Source: Pectinophora gossypiella (lineage: Eukaryota > Arthropoda > Insecta > Lepidoptera > Gelechiidae). Taken from it: DNA of 64,000 nucleotides. The notes under the pieces are model-generated. The model worked only from the letters and a program-made list of their open reading frames with translations. It did not search any database and was not told the DNA's origin. This document shows positions 19,402 through 28,712 of the stretch, piece after piece. The stretch lies in assembly GCF_024362695.1 (NCBI RefSeq), contig NC_065421.1:12648598-12712597 (forward strand), read 5' to 3'. The first letter of the stretch is position 1. Each line of letters begins with the position of its first letter. A program made the position numbers and the translations under genes.

Positions 19402-19597
19402 GTTTATTGACACGAACGAGTCAGGTGTACGTGACTGAATTACTACACAAAGGTAATACGTCGACGTTGCTGCTAATATCAGCAATTTCAGATTCATTAC
19501 TACGCAACACGTGTTTCGTCTTAGGCCGCGAACTGGACGAGACCCCTACTACTCTGAGAGCGGGAGCGGGAGTAACAGCGAAGGCTGTAAATATAAG
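19402..19597 (+). other. candidate internal exon, unrecognised
   Basis: An acceptor-like TATTTGATTTCAG ends at 19401 and a strong donor AAG|GTGAGT starts at 19598. The 196 bp between are open in only one frame (reading LLTRTSQVYVTELLHKGN, then LLRNTCFVLGRELDET, then LRAGAGVTAKAVNI). GC is higher than in the flanks and no repeat family matches. I do not recognise the peptide. It could equally be a UTR exon or chance. Confidence 0.2.
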
Positions 19598-19690
19598 GTG
19601 AGTAACACATATGGACCCGTATTGGGCACAGCAATTTAAAAGACTTACAGTTTCATATTCTTTAGGCTTAAATATAATAAATACTACCTA

Positions 19691-19812
19691 CTGATGTAAG
19701 TAAGTAGTCGTTACATGAGTCATGTCAGGGGCATTGGCGGCTCAATAATAACCTGGACACCAGGGTTGACGGGGTTGGTAAACTACCTGACAACCCACAC
19801 GATAGAAGAAGA
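19691..19812 (+). mobile_element. SINE-A 3' half
   Basis: TGATGTAAGTAAGTAGTCGT, ACATGAGTCATGTCAGGGGC, ACACCAGGGTTGACGGGGTT and CACACGATAGAAGAAG. The head and core are missing. Confidence 0.85.
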
Positions 19813-19977
19813 TAAATGAGAATAAGTATATAATTCAGACATAAACGTAACTTAAGAGTAAACTACTTAGCGGATATCAAGGCAAGAGCGATGGCGACTG
19901 AAAACAAACGAAGCGTACTTGGTTTATACCTAATTGCTACATGTGTATTTCTAAAAACCAATACGCCTAAGAATATA

Positions 19978-20197
19978 CAGCGTGTTAGTGACATCGTAAT
20001 GAATACTGAGGGAGATGATTCAGACCAAGATTCTGAATCGATATCAAGTAGAAATTTCCGTCGCAACATTAATGTTTTACGTTTTTTAAAATTATTTTCA
20101 ATCTCATACTTTTGCGATGGAAAATTCCACTTGATATTAACACAGATAGCCATACAAGTGCGTATGGGTGTTAGTGATATCGTAACAAATACTTGAT
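19978..20197. mobile_element. MITE-G copy 6, right end aberrant
   Basis: The left end CAGCGTGTTAGTGACATCG is normal. The right inner arm TTCCACTTGATATTAACAC is present, but the terminus then reads GGGTGTTAGTGATATCGTAAC in the same direction as the left end, not inverted as expected. Confidence 0.7.
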
Positions 20198-20261
20198 GTC
20201 AATTATGTATCTCTAAAAACAGGACGACATTAATTGTTTATTTTATTTCTTTTTGCACTTT

Positions 20262-20470
20262 ATTCATCATCATTATCTCTCCAGCATTATCCCGTTTCTC
20301 ACAGAGTCCGCTTACCTAACCTGAAGATTTGACAATTGAGGTTTTTACAGAAGCGACTGCCTGTCTGATCTTCCAAGCTGCGAAGGGAAAACCAGCCTAA
20401 TACAGGTAAGGACACATCCGAATATGCATTTCTCCGGAATGTGAGTTTCCTCACGATGTCGATGTGATGT
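20262..20470 (-). mobile_element. SINE-C, 5'-truncated
   Basis: On plus: CATCATCATTATCTCTCCAG (tail), TCCGCTTACCTAACCTGAAG, GCGACTGCCTGTCTGATCTT and GTGAGTTTCCTCACGATGTC. The tRNA-like head is absent. Confidence 0.8.
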
Positions 20471-20855
20471 GGGTTTCACTTTCTTTATTAAAAACCAAAA
20501 TACCCCCCTCTCCTGCCTCACCCGGCGAAAATTGGCACATGACACTCACGGCGTTGCTACGTTGAATTAAAGATTCAATAGCAAAGAAAGTATCGTACAC
20601 ATCATCCAATATTTGGTCGATACGGTACTACTTGCGAAAACAGAATAAGGCTAGGGAGATGATGATCCAATATCTACTATAAACGTAAGTCTGGTAGAGC
20701 CATGGAACGCGAAAGGAAATCTCGTCCAGTTTGTGGTCAAACAACCGCGCGAGTTTAATCAATGTCGCTTCCGCTCCATCGCCTTCTATCGTTTAGTTAG
20801 TTGCCTTACGATACTGAAATTACTCGTTTATTGGACCTCCGAATTGCGTATACTT
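20471..20855. other. unassigned sequence
   Basis: No repeat recognised. A poly-C run sits near 20500. Confidence 0.4.
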
Positions 20856-21285
20856 TTACCTCGATGGACGAAATAATAATCGACTCTTGAGACTCGCTAA
20901 ACGGAATGTGTTTAAGTATCGAAAGGCCGTCTGATTTTTAAGATCAAAGACGAAAACAATCCAGAAAATTCCGCACAATTTTGGCACAGCACTCAAGAGA
21001 AAAAAGCTTGCGAGAACAAAAATCACTGAATCAAAAGCAAGTCCCAATTCCTCCATGCAAATTGTAAGTACAACACTCGAATGACAGACAAGACGCAACT
21101 CAAAGAGATACCAATTCACATAATTTACTTTTATCACGTATTGAGAACAAAAATTCTTTAGAAGTGCTTCCAAGAAATTGATATGGTAAAAACAAAATGC
21201 GGTACCAAGCGTTTGATGCGAACCAGATAACTTGGTAAAGTGGCTTAGTTTGATGCTTTATGCATAAGTTAGTCACGTAGTTCAA
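20856..21285 (-). other. unrecognised minus-strand ORFs with hydrophobic segment
   Basis: Two overlapping minus-strand frames (21285-21100 and 21173-20856) contain a hydrophobic run, FDSVIFVLASFFLLSAVP and then GIFWIVFVFD, that could be one membrane segment. No repeat family matches and no family motif is visible. The 105-residue frame starts with ATG. It may be a decayed membrane-protein exon or chance. Confidence 0.15.
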
Positions 21286-21482
21286 GTTTGCTCAATATGG
21301 CTGTTGTGTTAGACCTCCAATTCTGAAGATATGAGAGGCTGTTGGTCGATCTTAAGATGGACAAACTTGAGAATTTGATCGCATAGTTCGCGTATATCGG
21401 CAAATCTGTTTATACGTAATCTCAGTGGACGTTCTAAACAGGTATACCTAATCTAAGTAATTTAGAACAAACAGGAATTATA

Positions 21483-21708
21483 CAGGGTGTTAGTGGCATC
21501 GTAACGAATACTGAGGGGGAAATACAGACTATTATTCTAAGTTGATATCAAGTGGAATTTTCCCTCCAAAAATTATGATTTTTTTGTGATTTTGTAAATT
21601 ATGTTCAATACTCTTTTGCGATGGAAAATTTTTCACTTGATAACTACTAAGAATTATGAACTTGAATCACCCCCCTCAGTATTTGTTACGATGTCACTAA
21701 CACCCTTT
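21483..21708. mobile_element. MITE-G copy 7
   Basis: CAGGGTGTTAGTGGCATCG at the left and CGATGTCACTAACACCC at the right, flanked by TA. The inner arms TTGATATCAAGTGGAA and TTTTCACTTGATAACTA face each other. Confidence 0.85.
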
Positions 21709-22157
21709 ATACTTACTACTTTTGCGACACCGTGAGTAAATAAAAAAACACAAAATAGGTACTTAAATTGTTCTCGGTCATATCACACAAGTCAAGTTGA
21801 TTTTCTGTTTAGGATGTTTTCATTGTGATTGGTTTTTTGTTAAGCTCGCTAGAAAATTAGGTAGGAACTATTGCAAATAAGCCGCAAACAATATGCAGCT
21901 TTATTTATTGGATTTTATAAATATAAATACTAACTAACTAAGCCGAGCCATTTGCGCAGGAAATATTATAGTGCACGGAAATATAAATAAATAATGCGTT
22001 AAAGAAAGAAAGAAAGAAAGAAACATTATTTTAGGACACCACGGACACGGGTTACAGAAACGTTACAAAAACATCACATCACAAAGAGCACACACAGGAC
22101 AGATGTAAAACTAACAACATAAATAGTAATGTGTTTTGATTGTTACTTTTTGTTGTA
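21709..22157. other. unassigned sequence with (GAAA)n
   Basis: A (GAAA)n run covers about 22002-22023. Otherwise no gene or repeat is recognised. Confidence 0.5.
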
Positions 22158-22595
22158 CATTGGCCCCGATTCCTGCAGACACCGCCTAATTTTATACAAT
22201 ACAATACAATACAATACAAATACACTTTATTGCACCAAACTAAAAATAAATAATTACAAAAAGTCTCTTAATTAAGTACATGGCAAATGGCGGCCTTATC
22301 GCTTAGAGCGATTTATTTTAGGTTATATCCGTCATTTTCGTATCCGTCGAAAAGGAAAGGGACGGATGATTCACAGCTCTTAATTTTAGGAAGAATGAGT
22401 AAATTAATGTGTCGGGTCATTGACTGACGTAAAATTTTTAGACGGTTGGTTTAGATTTGTGCTTAAAATTGACGTGTGTTCCATAAATTTTATGCTTGTC
22501 GATTACCCGTCCCTTTCCTTTTCGGCGGATAAGAAAAGGACAGATATAACTTAAAATAAAATTAGATGGTATTTACAGGAATTAGCACCATTATG
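22158..22595. mobile_element. MITE-P copy 1, interrupted
   Basis: The ends CATTGGCCCCGATTCCTGCA and TACAGGAATTAGCACCATTA are inverted, as are the inner arms TCGAAAAGGAAAGGGACGG and CCGTCCCTTTCCTTTTCGG. A LINE tail splits the left arm at 22195-22318. No transposase. Confidence 0.8.
22195..22318 (-). repeat. LINE 3' tail with (ATACA)n, inside MITE-P
   Basis: (TACAA)n then ACACTTTATTGCACC and GGCGGCCTTATCGCTTAGAG. The same tail lies at 58.55-58.69 kb and in part at 60.04 kb. The pentamer run is the element's 3' terminus on the minus strand. Confidence 0.7.
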
Positions 22596-22633
22596 TTTAT
22601 GTATTTACCTAGTTATCTATCTTCCTATAAATG

Positions 22634-22951
22634 TCCCGTTTTCACAGAATCCGCTTACCTAACCTGAAGATCTGACAAGTCCAGTTTTTTACAAAAGCAA
22701 CTGCCTGTCTGACCTTCCAACCCGCGAAGGTAAAACCAGCCCAATACAGGTTAGGTCACATACCTCCGAAAATGGATTTCTCGGGAATGTGGGTTTCCTC
22801 ACGAGCACGTGATAGTCATTTATGATCCAAAAATGAATTAGGAAACAAATTCGACAATTATTGGTTAAGCTTCGCTGTAGCTGTGCTGGATTCCAACCTG
22901 CGACCTCAAAGTGAGAGGCAAGCGTTCTACCAACTGGGCTACCACGGCTTC
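22634..22951 (-). mobile_element. SINE-C, near full length
   Basis: On minus: GCCGTGGTAGCCCAGTTGGT (A box), TTTGAGGTCGCAGGTTGGAA (B box with a mutated TTCGA), CATGTTTGG-like spacer, GAGGAAACCCACATTCCCGA and a tail ending at the GGTTAGGTAAGCGGA segment. The middle has lost part of the GAGCACGTGA spacer. Confidence 0.85.
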
Positions 22952-23029
22952 TATGTGTATTATTCTATGTATGTTTGATACTGTGCTTTATATTGTATTC
23001 TGTAATAATAAAAAAAATTGCTTCTATGC

Positions 23030-23297
23030 TGTTCTGGGAGCATATAAAAAACATAGAACACGTTCAGCTGCTTCTCTTCCCGGGCATGTCGTAAAAACCG
23101 ACAGAGGGATTGTGTCCTCTAACATGATGGACTAATGTTATGGGCGATAGGCTGATCCCTTATCACCATAAGGTTCATCATATCCATCTTTGGAATTCGT
23201 ATCAACAGTGGCTGCAAGTTGTCTTTGATTACTTGTGGCTCTGCCCACCCCATTAGGGATTATGGGCGTGAGTTTATGTATGTATGTATGTATGTAA
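23030..23297 (-). repeat. M-repeat, longest copy
   Basis: On plus: TTCCCGGGCATGTCGTAAAA, CCGACAGAGGGATTGTGTCC, ATGATGGACTAATGTTATGG, GTGGCTGCAAGTTGTCTTTG and GGGCGTGAGTTTATGTATG with a (TATG)n end. It shows the segment beyond TCCATCATGTTA that is missing from the copy at 11 kb. Confidence 0.8.
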
Positions 23298-24079
23298 TAA
23301 TAAACTTATAGTTTATTTCTTTCAAATTACTATATACCTAATCTTATATGTAATCTAATAATTTTGGCAATTTCAAAAAAGGAACGTCACGTCACTTTCA
23401 AAAAAAAAACGTTTCTGGTGGATGTTCAGTCTGGGACTTCGAAGAAAAAACAATTGAAGACGGATTTTGTCGTTGTGAGACGCGTAAACTGAAAAACTAG
23501 TTTCTATATTGGATTTTATTAATATTACTTATTATAATTCGTAGTAATAACAATTGGTATTTGTAGTAAGAGCGACATCTATGGTAATATTAACTGATTA
23601 AAACTGGGTTATGTTACTAATATTTACATTTTACTATAGAGTTTGTTAACAATAATATGCATAGGTATAACAAAAAATAACAACCAGTATACATAAACTA
23701 TTTTTAAGTTGTGGAAGAACGGGTGTTATCAGAAAATGTTTAAGGTTCACCTGCTTCTAATCTCTTAAGATCGGATAGAAGAGTTTCTAAAGAAAATCTT
23801 TAACCAAGTTCAAAGAGAAAATGTTTTCAATTTCCATTCATGACTTCGCAATGAATAGTGCGATCCAATCATTTTGCTCGACGTCATTTTTTAACTTTTG
23901 TAGAACGTTATTTGGGGGCGTTCCAATTTTAAATTACATTCACTGGGGAAGGCCCCACTGTCAAAGATTATGACAATCGATAGAAATTAAGATGTAGGTC
24001 ATTGACATTTAGGTGACGTAATGTGGCCATTTGCTGCAATTTAAAAATAAGTCACGTCAAAGAAAAAATAAAAGCCGGT
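23298..24079. other. unassigned sequence
   Basis: A Rep-J-like tail (CTGCAATTTAAAAATAAGTC, ACGTCAAAGAAAAAATA) lies at about 24030-24070. The rest, including A-runs near 23400, holds nothing I recognise. Confidence 0.45.
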
Positions 24080-24397
24080 CAAGTGTGGGTTGTGAGGTTG
24101 AGTACCAACCTCATCAATCCTGGTGTCAGGGTTACTATTGAGCCGCCAAAGGCCCCCGACATGGCTCATGTAACGACTACTTCCTTACATTAGTAAGTAG
24201 TAACCGGGACCAACGGCATAACGTGCCTTCCGAAGCACGGATCATCTTACTTTCGGGCAATTAGGTGATCACCTTGTAATTTCATAACCAAACTAGGGAC
24301 CACAAAGTGATTTTTGTGATATGTCCCCACTAGAATTCCAACCCGGGGCTTCCGGATCGTGAGCCCAACGCTCAACCACTGCACCACGGAGGCCGTT
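24080..24397 (-). mobile_element. SINE-A, near full length
   Basis: On minus: AACGGCCTCCGTGGTGCAGT head, CACGATCCGGAAGCCCCGGG, a B box damaged to GGGTTGGAATTC, the CACTTTGTGGTCCCTAGTTT spacer, core and the CCTGACACCAGGATTGATGA end. The last bases of the tail are lost. Confidence 0.9.
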
Positions 24398-24804
24398 ATT
24401 TGCTCAACGATGGCCTGCTCCTCTAGACTTAGCTTTGGGGACAGCGCAGTATGTCCGATGAAGCTTAGAGCACATACAGAACTTCATGATTCACTTGAAC
24501 TTCATATAATTCCCTATATTAGAACATACCTGAATGCGCATTTAAACTGCGCTGGTCCTGACCAGCTTTTGGTATGCCGTAGCCTGTAGAGAATTAGTGC
24601 TAGTTACACGTATAAAGTTTGTTTATAAATAGGATTGAAACTTACCATGACGCGGGCAAATGTTCTAGTGTAGCTTGTAATTTATGCACATTGAATATAC
24701 TAGACGCCTGCGGGCCGGAAACTTGATACTTGAGAAGAGTTAGAGCGAGAAAAGAAGAAGTATAAACGACGAATTGGCCAAAACCATAGAATAAGGAATA
24801 TTAG
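24398..24804. other. unassigned sequence
   Basis: Moderate GC, with a 76-codon frame that overlaps the SINE-A head. I recognise nothing else. Confidence 0.4.
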
Positions 24805-25080
24805 GAGCTCGGTGGCGCAGCGGTAAACGCGCTCGGTCTGCGATTATTGAAGTTAAGCAACTTTCGCAAAGGCCGGTCATGGGATGAGTGACCACAAAAA
24901 AAAAGTTTTCATCTCGAGCTCCTCCGTGCTTCGGAAGGCACGTTAAGCTTTTGGTCCCGGCTGCATTAGCAGTCGTTAATAACCAGCAATCCGCACTGGG
25001 CCCGCGTGGTGGTTTAAGGCCCGATCTCCCTATCCATCCATAGGGAAGGTCCGTGTACCAGCAGCTGGCGATGATGATGG
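24805..25080 (+). mobile_element. SINE-D, tRNA/5S chimeric SINE
   Basis: The head GAGCTCGGTGGCGCAGCGGT carries a tRNA-like A box. At 24850-24893 it switches to 5S-rRNA-like sequence: GAAGTTAAGCAAC (box A), GGCCGGTCAT (intermediate element region) and GGGATGAGTGACC (box C, one or two changes from GGATGGGTGACC). The body follows with CATCTCGAGCTCCTCCGTGC, the shared core, CAATCCGCACTGGGCCCGCG and a GATGATGATGG tail. Confidence 0.85.
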
Positions 25081-25262
25081 AACGGCAAGTCTCCACACCA
25101 GCGGCTGCGTTTGTTTTACCTCACCCCCCCCCCTCGCTGTTACTTTAGTCTTCTATCGCATGGGCGCCAGACGTCACACACACAGATGCGCGTGTACGCT
25201 AACGTCAATGTGTAGTGTCTTTGTAAAACGAGGTGTTTTGTATGAAGTGTCCGTGGTGTGAC
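25081..25262 (+). repeat. Rep-I copy 1
   Basis: GAACGGCAAGTCTCC, CACCAGCGGCTG, CAGATGCGCGTGTACGCTAA, CGTCAATGTGTAGTGTCTTT and TATGAAGTGTCCGTGGTGTG. The same series lies in reverse at 31.2 and 55.1 kb. Confidence 0.7.
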
Positions 25263-25315
25263 AATACTTAGGCACCCCAATCAACATTTTAGGACATATC
25301 AAAACGTTTCATCAA

Positions 25316-25470
25316 TTTATCGACTCTAGTGGGTCGATACCGATAAGCTCTAGAATGAGGGAATTCGTCGTCTCCGCCGGCTGGGTCGGTATCGAGGTTC
25401 TGAAGTGTGGTCGCGAGCTGAATAGCCGACTCTGTGGCTAGAGTAAAATCGAATCGCCAGGATCATATCA
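25316..25470 (-). repeat. Rep-J upstream segment
   Basis: TAGTGGGTCGATACCGATAA, GTCGTCTCCGCCGGCTGGGT, CGGTATCGAGGTTCTGAAGT and GGTCGCGAGCTGAAT. This is the inverse of 14380-14500, without the poly-A tail. Confidence 0.65.
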
Positions 25471-25817
25471 CCTCCTTTCAAATAAGTGTTTGAATCATCG
25501 GTGCGTTGTAGAATGTAGGTGTTTCTCAGAATAGCGTCGAAGCGTATAATATGTTATGCGCTTTTCTACTCTGAGGCATAATTACTGTGTAGTTTGCATG
25601 AGGTTACGTTACATTTCCAGTTCACAATATTCCACACGCATTCAGCATTTTTGCATGCTACCGTATTCAATATATAAACTTTTTTTTGGTCGTTATAATT
25701 AAAGAAAATAATGAGGGGTGAAGTGTGATCATTCATCTATATGGGTGACAATGTTTCTTACTTGTTTTAATAATTAATAAATTAATAATGACGATAATTA
25801 TTATTATTAATTACGTA
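25471..25817. other. unassigned sequence with hairpin
   Basis: A loose hairpin CTCAGAATAG ... CTACTCTGAG encloses GCGTATAATATGTTATGCGC (about 25528-25580). Otherwise nothing is recognised. Confidence 0.45.
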
Positions 25818-25986
25818 ACGACCGCCGTGGTCCAGTGGTTGAGCGTTGGACATATCACAAAAATCAATTTGTGATCCCTAGTTTGGTTATGACATTACAG
25901 GCTGATCACCTAATTGTCCGAAAGCAAGGTGATCCGTGCTTCGGAAGGCACATCAAGCCGTCGGTCCCGGTTAGTACTTACTGATG
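25818..25986 (+). mobile_element. SINE-A part of an A/D chimera, B box deleted
   Basis: GACCGCCGTGGTCCAGTGGT and GAGCGTTGG join directly to ACATATCACAAAAATCAATT, so the anticodon and B-box region is gone. It continues through the core to GGTTAGTACTTACTGATGG, where SINE-D begins without a gap. Confidence 0.85.
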
Positions 25987-26240
25987 GATTATCGAAGTTA
26001 AGCAATTTTCGCAAAGGCCGGTCATAGGATGGGTGACCACAAAAAAGAAGTTTTCATCTCGAGCTCCTCCGTGCGTCGGAAGGCACGTTAAGCCGTTGGT
26101 CCCGGCTGCATTAGCAGTCGTTAATAACCATCAATCCGCACTGGGCCCGCGTGATGGTTTAAGGCCCGATCTCCCTATCCATCCATAGGGAAGGCCCGTG
26201 CCCCAGCAGTGGGGACGTTAATGGGCTGATGAAGTCATAG
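25987..26240 (+). mobile_element. SINE-D part of an A/D chimera
   Basis: It starts inside the 5S-like segment (GAAGTTAAGCAATTTTCGC, then GGCCGGTCATAGGATGGGTG). Here box C is perfect: GGATGGGTGACC. A second copy of the shared core and a complete SINE-D tail (CCGTGCCCCAGCAGTGGGGA) follow. Confidence 0.85.
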
Positions 26241-26670
26241 ATCAGGAACACAGGATTGACGGTAAAATAAATAAACGACCAACATTTATGACCGAAGCCA
26301 GCGATACATGTCGCGTCGCGCGCTATCCGCATGCCCCGGGGCTGGGCTTCTACCAAATTTAATGTGCATAAATTACAACCAACTTCGGGACATTTGCTTA
26401 CGTGATGTGTGCGAGTTTGATTTGCCTAAATACTTGTTTTCCCATTGTTCCGCGACGCGACAGTTTTAAAACAAACATGTAGGTTTGTTGGGAAACATCT
26501 GCGGGAGTTTGTATGTATTCTTTGTTGTAATTTCCTAATTTTAAATTGTTTTTACTCAGGTTTTTAAAGAGATATTTTGTGTGGTTTGTGTTAATAACGG
26601 TCTGTTTGTAGTATTTTTTTGTGTTTTATGAGAAACGACTCACTAGAACACTAAGAGATAAATACATGAC
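26241..26670. other. unassigned sequence
   Basis: A CpG-rich patch (GTCGCGTCGCGCGCTATCCG, about 26310-26330) and TTCCGCGACGCGACAG near 26447 stand out. No gene or repeat recognised. Confidence 0.45.
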
Positions 26671-26770
26671 GTCACTCAAGACTATATCTCAATTGGCGTA
26701 GTCAGAGGTACATGCATCGCAAGATAAACTAAGTGGACCCACACCTCACCCAGCTTTCTGTTAGACCAAC
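26671..26770 (-). repeat. Rep-L copy
   Basis: On plus: GACTATATCTCAATTGGCGT, AGTCAGAGGTACATGCATCG and CCCACACCTCACCCAGCTTT, the inverse of the Rep-L 3' half. Confidence 0.75.
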
Positions 26771-26846
26771 TTGAACAAAAAATTTCCCCAAATGTAAGAA
26801 AAAATATTACAAAAAAATCTGCATAATTCAATTACCTTATTAATAA

Positions 26847-26978
26847 GAACTGTGGTAGCCCAGAGGCAAGAACGCATAATTCTCGCTGTGAGGTGGCTAA
26901 TTCATGTTTGGATCATAAATGAAAATAGCAAGATCATTCTAAGGAAATTCACATTTCCCAGAAATGTGTTTCGGAGGG
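26847..26978 (+). mobile_element. SINE-C, decayed with deletions
   Basis: CTGTGGTAGCCCAGAGGCAA, CTCGCTGTGAGGTGG, TTCATGTTTGGATCATAAAT and ACATTTCCCAGAAATGTGTT. The B box is missing. Confidence 0.65.
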
Positions 26979-27060
26979 AGTGAGGTGTCCGATACGAGGT
27001 GGTGCGGGACGGAGAGTTACCGTTCTACAAGCAATATGTTTTCTTTATTCTATGCTCCTA
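26979..27060 (+). repeat. Rep-I or Rep-BB fragment
   Basis: GGTGCGGGACGGAGAGTTAC, CGTTCTACAAGCAATATG and TTCTTTATTCTATGCTC resemble the end of Rep-I at 31.36-31.40 kb. Confidence 0.4.
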
Positions 27061-27739
27061 GTCCACAATAAACAAACACAGTTCACTAATGAACACAGTT
27101 TGCAAGATAAATGTACGGCTAAAACAAAATGGCGGAACTTTTTCAACTTCATAATTGCGTTAGCGAAATACAATACAATGCAAATGTGTGTTATTTAATT
27201 ACACTACGTCAAGGGGACCAAACAATTTATGTGGCTGTGTTAAAAGTTCTCAAAGCGCGAGACATTTTATGCCATATGAAAGTAAAATGAGCGAATCCTC
27301 GCTTCGGTCGGTTGATGCCCACTAGATTTGAAAACGCAGCGGTTAGACGCCATTTTGAAAACGCCTGTTTCTTTTATGGAGAGGTGGATCGCGCGGCGCT
27401 TTCAAACGTATGGTGATATATAAACGCGTTCAGGTAAAGGTGACACCACGCGAGTTTTCTTACATACCATGAAATGAAACCGTGACGTAACAATGCTGTT
27501 GATTAAGTGAGTATAGTATTTAATACTCGTCGATTCCAATGATAAATCATTATTAGGGATGTTGTATTGTAAGTACCTGAAACAATAAATACACATATTA
27601 GATGAGCGGTCAGTCTGTTTCGCTGACACTTATGTAGTAAGATGGCACACACTAAGAATACTATTTTAATTTCTATATACACAATCTACACAAGAAAGTA
27701 TTATTCATTATTAGAGAACGCTACAGTAACAATACAAAA
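27061..27739. other. unassigned sequence
   Basis: CpG-containing words (GCGCGAGAC, TCCTCGCTTCGGTCGG, GATCGCGCGGCGCTTTC) lie within AT-rich DNA. No gene is supported. Confidence 0.4.
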
Positions 27740-27828
27740 ACATCATCATCCATACCTCCTCCTGATTGAGGGGAGGCCTGTGCCCTGCAGTGGGACGTAT
27801 ATAGGCTATTTATGTTATGTTATGTAGT
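27740..27828 (+). mobile_element. SINE-B tail fragment
   Basis: CATACCTCCTCCTGATTGAG, GGGAGGCCTGTGCC, GCAGTGGGACGTATATAGGC and TTATGTTATGTTATG (tail). Confidence 0.85.
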
Positions 27829-27845
27829 GTGTATAGTGTGCAGTG

Positions 27846-28136
27846 GGTATAAGCTGGATTGAAATGGTGTCAAATGAAAAATTGCTGGAAAGAGTTGAAG
27901 AAAAAAGAACCATAAAGGAGAGGAAATATGATTGGCCACCTAATACGACACGATTCATTAACAAACATTATAGAAGGAAAAATTTAAGGGAAGAGAGGAA
28001 GGGGTAGACCTAGGAGAACATTAATGAAACAAATAAAAGAAAAGGTGCAGGTCGTGTCGTATCAGGAGGTGAAGGATTTGGCGGGAAAAAGAGAGGAATA
28101 GCGATTACTCCACCGACAAGAGCGCAGCTCTTAAAT
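27846..28136 (+). pseudogene. LINE-E subfamily 2 C-terminus
   Basis: Frames read MIGHLIRHDSLTNIIEGKI-like residues, then GRGRPRRTLMKQIKEKVQVV and DYSTDKSAALK. Frameshifts separate the pieces. The end differs from HRQERGS, so this is a second subfamily, also seen at 45085-45150. It ends in CTCTTAAATAAAGAGAG. Confidence 0.75.

Positions 28137-28187
<51 letters not shown>
28137..28187 (+). repeat. (AG)n microsatellite at LINE 3' end
   Basis: About 25 AG units follow directly after the LINE-E subfamily 2 terminus AAATAAAGAGAG. This suggests that the dinucleotide run grew from the element's own tail. Confidence 0.9.
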
Positions 28188-28189
<2 letters not shown>

Positions 28190-28513
28190 TAGTGTGTACT
28201 TTCAATAAATTAAAGCAATTTCAAAGAAAGAAGCCGAAACGCAGTAGCCATTTTCTGTAACTTTTTATAGATTTGTGTCGGAACACTAACGAACGGCCGG
28301 AAAAACGCAGCGGTTCACTTTCCCAGTGCCGGAACAAAAATCAACAGCACGACACTGCGGACGCATATTCATTAGGTCATTATTATTGCTGACCAGTGTA
28401 CACTGCACTGTAAACTGGCAGAAACTGAAATATTCACCGCGACACGCCTCTTGTTTGTATGTTTTTGTTGTGTGTTTCATGAGATTTGTGTCAGGTTTTA
28501 TTTTTATTTTGTG
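28188..28513. other. unassigned sequence
   Basis: No repeat recognised. ACGAACGGCCGGAAAAACGC at 28290-28310 is CpG-rich. Confidence 0.4.
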
Positions 28514-28712
28514 GCTAGAGCGTTAAGGCTTAAAATCTGGAGGTCCGAGTTTGTTTTAGTATAGAATAGAAATAGTTTATTATAAAAGGGCGCCACACAC
28601 AAAAAAAAGACTATCAAATTTCCACAATTTCAATTTGTTTTCCTATACGTATTTGACTGGGATATTTACCACCTGATTGTCCGAGAAAGTAAAAGGATTT
28701 TGTGCTTCAACT
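28514..28712 (+). mobile_element. SINE-B, split by a LINE tail
   Basis: The head piece AGAGCGTTAAGGCTTAAAAT, CTGGAGGTCCGAGTTT (28514-28553) is separated from CACCTGATTGTCCGAGAAAG (28669-28712). Between them, AAATAGTTTATTATAAAAGG plus an A-run is a LINE-tail-like insertion. Confidence 0.55.

Noticed and set aside
19891..20196. A 101-codon ORF
   Set aside because: It lies almost entirely in MITE-G copy 6, whose palindromic arms give open frames on both strands.
20856..21173. An insect gustatory or odorant receptor exon
   Set aside because: One hydrophobic segment only and none of the conserved C-terminal motifs; kept only as an unrecognised ORF.
24841..24893. A 5S rRNA gene
   Set aside because: Only the internal control region is similar. 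The 5' and 3' thirds of 5S are absent and SINE sequence surrounds it.
24740..25096. A 118-codon minus-strand ORF
   Set aside because: It is the antisense of SINE-D; Leu/Thr/Arg words come from the shared core.
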